Part shown: piece after piece, positions 33,678-35,628 of the stretch | How positions within the stretch are numbered: the stretch's first letter is position 1 | Layout of the letters: each line of letters begins with the position of its first letter | DNA from: Alistipes sp. | Lineage (GTDB): Bacteria; Bacteroidota; Bacteroidia; Bacteroidales; Rikenellaceae | Length of the DNA: 35,628 bases | NCBI GenBank assembly: GCA_017630735.1 | Contig: JAGBUS010000083.1 | Coordinates: forward strand, 1 to 35,628 | Direction: 5' to 3' | Made by a program: the position numbers and the translations under genes | The notes under the pieces: model-generated | Databases searched by the model: none | Told to the model about the DNA's origin: nothing | The model's input: only the letters and a program-made list of their open reading frames with translations

Positions 33678-34151
33678 TTACCAATTTAAAAGTTGTACTA
33701 TTCGCTCCAGCCATTCTCTATCAATATCATCAAACGTGGCAAGATGCTCACTATCAATATCCAACACTGCTACCACCCTATCACCATTATATATCGGCAC
33801 TACTATCTCGCTACGCGACAAGGAGCTACAAGCAATATGTCCTGGGAACTGTTCCACATCGGGAACTACGACGATTTCGCCACGTTGCCATGCTGTGCCA
33901 CATACACCACGACCATAGGCTATACGCATACAGGCAATAGGTCCCTGAAAAGGTCCCAACACAAGCTCCTCACCTACCACACGATAGAATCCTGTCCACC
34001 AAAACCCGAATGTTTGGTGTATCATCGCCGCGAGGTTTGCCATATTGGCAATCACATCCTCCTCGCCAGAAAGCATCGCTTCTGCCTGACGATATAGGAG
34101 CTCATATTTTTGTTCTTTGCCACCCTCGGCAATATGTAGGTGTTCAGACAT
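33678..34151 (-). CDS. msrC: free methionine-R-sulfoxide reductase (GAF domain)
   Basis: 157-residue single GAF-domain enzyme reducing free L-methionine-(R)-sulfoxide with thioredoxin. The fold is visible as FGFWWTGFYRVVGEELVLGPFQG, and the three family cysteines are present in CMRIAYGRGVCGTAW and HIACSSLSRSEIVVPI; the C-terminal VVAVLDIDSEHLATFDDID is also characteristic. Length is typical. It is downstream of dut on the same strand, 181 nt away, with the gap taken up by a palindrome, a small hairpin and a pyrimidine repeat that ends 6 bases before the ATG. Confidence 0.95.
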   Translation of the reverse strand: MSEHLHIAEGGKEQKYELLYRQAEAMLSGEEDVIANMANLAAMIHQTFGFWWTGFYRVVGEELVLGPFQGPIACMRIAYGRGVCGTAWQRGEIVVVPDVEQFPGHIACSSLSRSEIVVPIYNGDRVVAVLDIDSEHLATFDDIDREWLERIVQLLNW

Positions 34152-34157
34152 AAAAAA

Positions 34158-34206
34158 GTGAAAAGGGAAAGGTGAAAAGGGAAAAGTAAGGCACTGCTAT
34201 GCAGTG
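34158..34206 (-). repeat. second copy of the TTTTCAC-type repeat plus small hairpin
   Basis: 34158-34187 matches 30548-30577 at 28 of 30 positions (two T to G changes on the plus strand). CACTGC (34192-34197), TAT, GCAGTG (34201-34206) form a perfect small hairpin beside it, different in sequence from that at 30587. It lies between dut's palindrome and the methionine-sulfoxide reductase ATG. Confidence 0.75.
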
Positions 34207-34207
34207 T

Positions 34208-34340
34208 GAATTTAATGATAGAAGGCTGCAGATGTTTTCGCTCGGCGAAATTTGAGACGATGGGCTGTACTAAAGCGTACTGCCCATTGGCGAAATATTT
34301 CGTTAGCGGAGACAGATGTCTGCCTTATCTCATTAAATTC
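34208..34340. repeat. type I palindrome overlapping dut stop
   Basis: Arms GAATTTAATGA (34208-34218) and TCATTAAATTC (34330-34340) are perfectly complementary; then AAGGC/GCCTT, CAGA/TCTG, CGCT/AGCG, CGAAAT/ATTTCG, and the core ATGGGCTGTAC (34260-34270), loop TAAAGC, GTACTGCCCAT (34277-34287). The right arm contains the dut stop codon (34333-34335) and the last Ile codon, so the left arm is an inverted copy of the end of the gene. The core is essentially identical to that at 12160-12187. Confidence 0.9.
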
Positions 34341-34764
34341 CTGTAGAACCAAATCCTCCGGTGCCTCGCTCCGTCTCATCGAGCACCTCGACACTATCCC
34401 ACTCAACCTTCTCGTAGCGCGCTACAACCATCTGCGCAATACGCTCGCCTGGGTTGATGGTAAAATCATCATTTGAGAGATTCACAAGGATAACCTTAAT
34501 CTCTCCACGATAGTCTGCATCGATAGTTCCTGGGGTATTTAGGACAGTGATTCCATGCTTGGCAGCAAGACCACTACGAGGGCGTATCTGCGCCTCTGTG
34601 CCCTCTGGCAAGGCAATATACAAGCCTGTAGGCACCATAGCGCGTTGCAATGGGCGCAATACTATAGGCTCCTCGATATTTGCCTTGATATCCATACCCG
34701 CCGAACGCTCGGTGGCGTAGAATGGAGTGTCGAATGACGACTTATTTACAATCTTTACTTTCAT
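34333..34764 (-). CDS. dut: dUTP diphosphatase
   Basis: 143-residue trimeric enzyme hydrolysing dUTP to dUMP and pyrophosphate, keeping uracil out of DNA. All five motifs are present in order: [28 protein letters not shown] (catalytic Asp), [11 protein letters not shown] and the C-terminal [11 protein letters not shown] lid. Start at 34764. A Bacteroidetes promoter with perfect spacing (34790-34820) precedes it and overlaps the terminator tail of the gene upstream. Its last two codons and stop lie inside the right arm of the palindrome at 34208-34340. Confidence 0.97.
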   Translation of the reverse strand: MKVKIVNKSSFDTPFYATERSAGMDIKANIEEPIVLRPLQRAMVPTGLYIALPEGTEAQIRPRSGLAAKHGITVLNTPGTIDADYRGEIKVILVNLSNDDFTINPGERIAQMVVARYEKVEWDSVEVLDETERGTGGFGSTGI

Positions 34765-34789
34765 TATTTTAGGGTTTTATTTCTCTACA

Positions 34790-34820
34790 CAAAGATAATA
34801 CTTTTTGCTCGGAAAACAAA
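34790..34820 (-). promoter_or_regulatory. promoter of dut
   Basis: Minus-strand -33 TTTG (34817-34820), exactly 19 bases, then -7 TATCTTTG (34790-34797), 25 bases before the ATG. It equals the polysaccharide-operon promoter in quality. The -33 element lies in the T-tract of the upstream gene's terminator. Confidence 0.7.
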
Positions 34821-34847
34821 AAGAGGTCGGCTAATAAGTCGACCTCT
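34816..34847 (-). terminator. intrinsic terminator of the membrane-protein gene
   Basis: On the minus strand AGAGGTCG-ACT (34847-34837), loop TATT, AGC-CGACCTCT (34832-34822), followed by TTTTTGTTTT. Eleven pairs including one G-T. It lies 25 nt after the stop at 34872. Confidence 0.85.
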
Positions 34848-34871
34848 AATTATTGTATATATGTGATAGGA

Positions 34872-35628
34872 TTACTCCTCGGCAATCTCCTCTGCTGGAG
34901 TGAACTGGAATGGGATAGCCTCATCCAAAGCCACTACCTCCTCTGCAGTAAGCTCTGCTTCTGGCTTGCCAAACATCTTCTCGGCGATAGAGTTACGATA
35001 CATATCGAAACCTGCCTGCACCTCCTCCATAAGGCTCTCGCGTGTAGCCTCTGGGAGCTTCTCAGCTGATATAAAGCCTGCAGCGTCAATCTTCTCGCCA
35101 TCAACAAGCTCAACAGACTCGTGGTTTGTGAGCAACATATCCTCGATAACACGTGCCAATGAGCCCTCCTCCTCAGGAGTGTCACCAGCCTCGTCGGTGA
35201 AGACACGGTCGCCAACCTTCACCTGGTTCTCGCTAACAAACTCGATAACCACAGGAGCTGTAGTATAGCGGTCTGCACCACCCTCAAATGTTGTAGGAGC
35301 ACCAAAAGCGAGTGTATAGAGCACGAACAACCAGTGTGCAGAAACACCTGCTACCAAACCACCAATAGTGTGCGCAAGGATAGCCTTAGAGGTGAGCTTG
35401 CGGTAGCCAAGAGCATCGAGCATAGCAGTGTGAGTAGAGAGATAACCGCTCCAGCACATACCGATAGCTGTAAATACTGCAATGGCGTTACCATTAACAA
35501 TCTGCTGTGCAGCGAACTCTGGCACAAGGCTCAACGCAGCACCTACAGCACCCAACGATGTGATAGGGAATGCCATGAGTGCAGGGTGCTCGAAGCCGAA
35601 CAACCACTCGAAGATGAAGTTAATCTTA
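34872..35628 (-). CDS. C-terminal part of an unassigned membrane protein
   Basis: The frame is open to the right window edge, so only the last 251 residues or so are seen; a TTG at 35603 is not a credible start because coding sequence (KINFIFEW) continues upstream of it. Three hydrophobic segments lie in the visible N-terminal half (HPALMAFPITSLGAVGAALSLV, NAIAVFTAIGMCWSGYLS, ILAHTIGGLVAGVSAHWLFVLY), followed by about 130 soluble residues, very rich in Glu and Asp, ending TPAEEIAEE. I do not recognise the family with confidence; the membrane part vaguely resembles nucleoside-recognition/Gate-type permeases. The acidic tail is unusual for a simple transporter and is presumably cytoplasmic or periplasmic depending on topology. 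Confidence 0.6.
   Translation of the reverse strand, partial: KINFIFEWLFGFEHPALMAFPITSLGAVGAALSLVPEFAAQQIVNGNAIAVFTAIGMCWSGYLSTHTAMLDALGYRKLTSKAILAHTIGGLVAGVSAHWLFVLYTLAFGAPTTFEGGADRYTTAPVVIEFVSENQVKVGDRVFTDEAGDTPEEEGSLARVIEDMLLTNHESVELVDGEKIDAAGFISAEKLPEATRESLMEEVQAGFDMYRNSIAEKMFGKPEAELTAEEVVALDEAIPFQFTPAEEIAEE

Overview
The window looks like a chromosomal stretch of a gut-type Bacteroidales bacterium, possibly Rikenellaceae/Alistipes-like (the family is inference). Pointers are Bacteroidetes-style promoters with TAnnTTTG -7 boxes, the uppS-bamA-ompH-ompH order, a NagB-like/PIG-L fusion protein, OmpH/Skp and small beta-barrel proteins. No rRNA, tRNA, CRISPR array, transposase or integrase gene is visible.

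Layout. (1) 2-1712: the end of an arsenic/organoarsenical resistance operon (ArsG-like permease cut by the window edge, small redox thioredoxin, ArsP/YraQ-type permease), followed by a gene-free stretch with GGTGCA/TGCACC repeats that may mark the edge of an acquired element. (2) 2240-11403: a surface-polysaccharide operon behind a good Bacteroidetes promoter: UDP-sugar dehydrogenase, Wzx-type flippase, two tandem sugar-transfer-associated ATP-grasp proteins, LicD-type phosphotransferase, EpsG/Wzy-like polymerase, GT4 glycosyltransferase and an NTP_transf_5 nucleotidyltransferase. Several of these genes are clearly more AT-rich than their neighbours, so the operon is a mosaic. (3) 11404-12256: gene-free, with terminator hairpins, an AT-rich inverted repeat and a large composite palindrome. 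(4) 12261-20472: MscS/YbdG-type channel, small outer-membrane protein, galE, Sel1-repeat protein, aspartate kinase, second small outer-membrane protein, pullulanase-type lipoprotein. (5) 20544-26335, minus strand: nadK, then uppS-bamA-ompH-ompH (outer-membrane biogenesis). (6) 26389-29700, plus strand: pdxJ, CCA-adding-type nucleotidyltransferase, membrane metallophosphoesterase. (7) 29750-32732, minus strand: canonical nagB and, upstream of it, a 649-aa NagB-like/PIG-L fusion whose NagB half has glutamines where the ring-opening Asp and His should be. (8) 32928-35628: SIMPL-domain protein, free methionine-R-sulfoxide reductase, dut, and the C-terminal part of an unassigned membrane protein.

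The most unusual structure is a family of long modular palindromes (12021-12256, 17575-17682, 25203-25466, 30661-30782, 34208-34340). Each lies within a few bases of, or overlaps, the stop codon of a minus-strand gene, always in the same orientation. They share conserved inner hairpins (type I core ATGGGCTGTAC/GTACTGCCCAT; type II core AGTTTAC/GTAAAT), but their outer arms differ between copies and stay complementary, which is covariation read directly from the sequence. One copy is a type I palindrome nested in a type II palindrome and another is a tandem pair. Two intergenic regions (30533-30782 and 34152-34332) also share a 30-nt TTTTCAC-type pyrimidine repeat just upstream of a start codon, next to a small hairpin and then a palindrome. 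I know of no named element matching this, so it is my best candidate for something undescribed.
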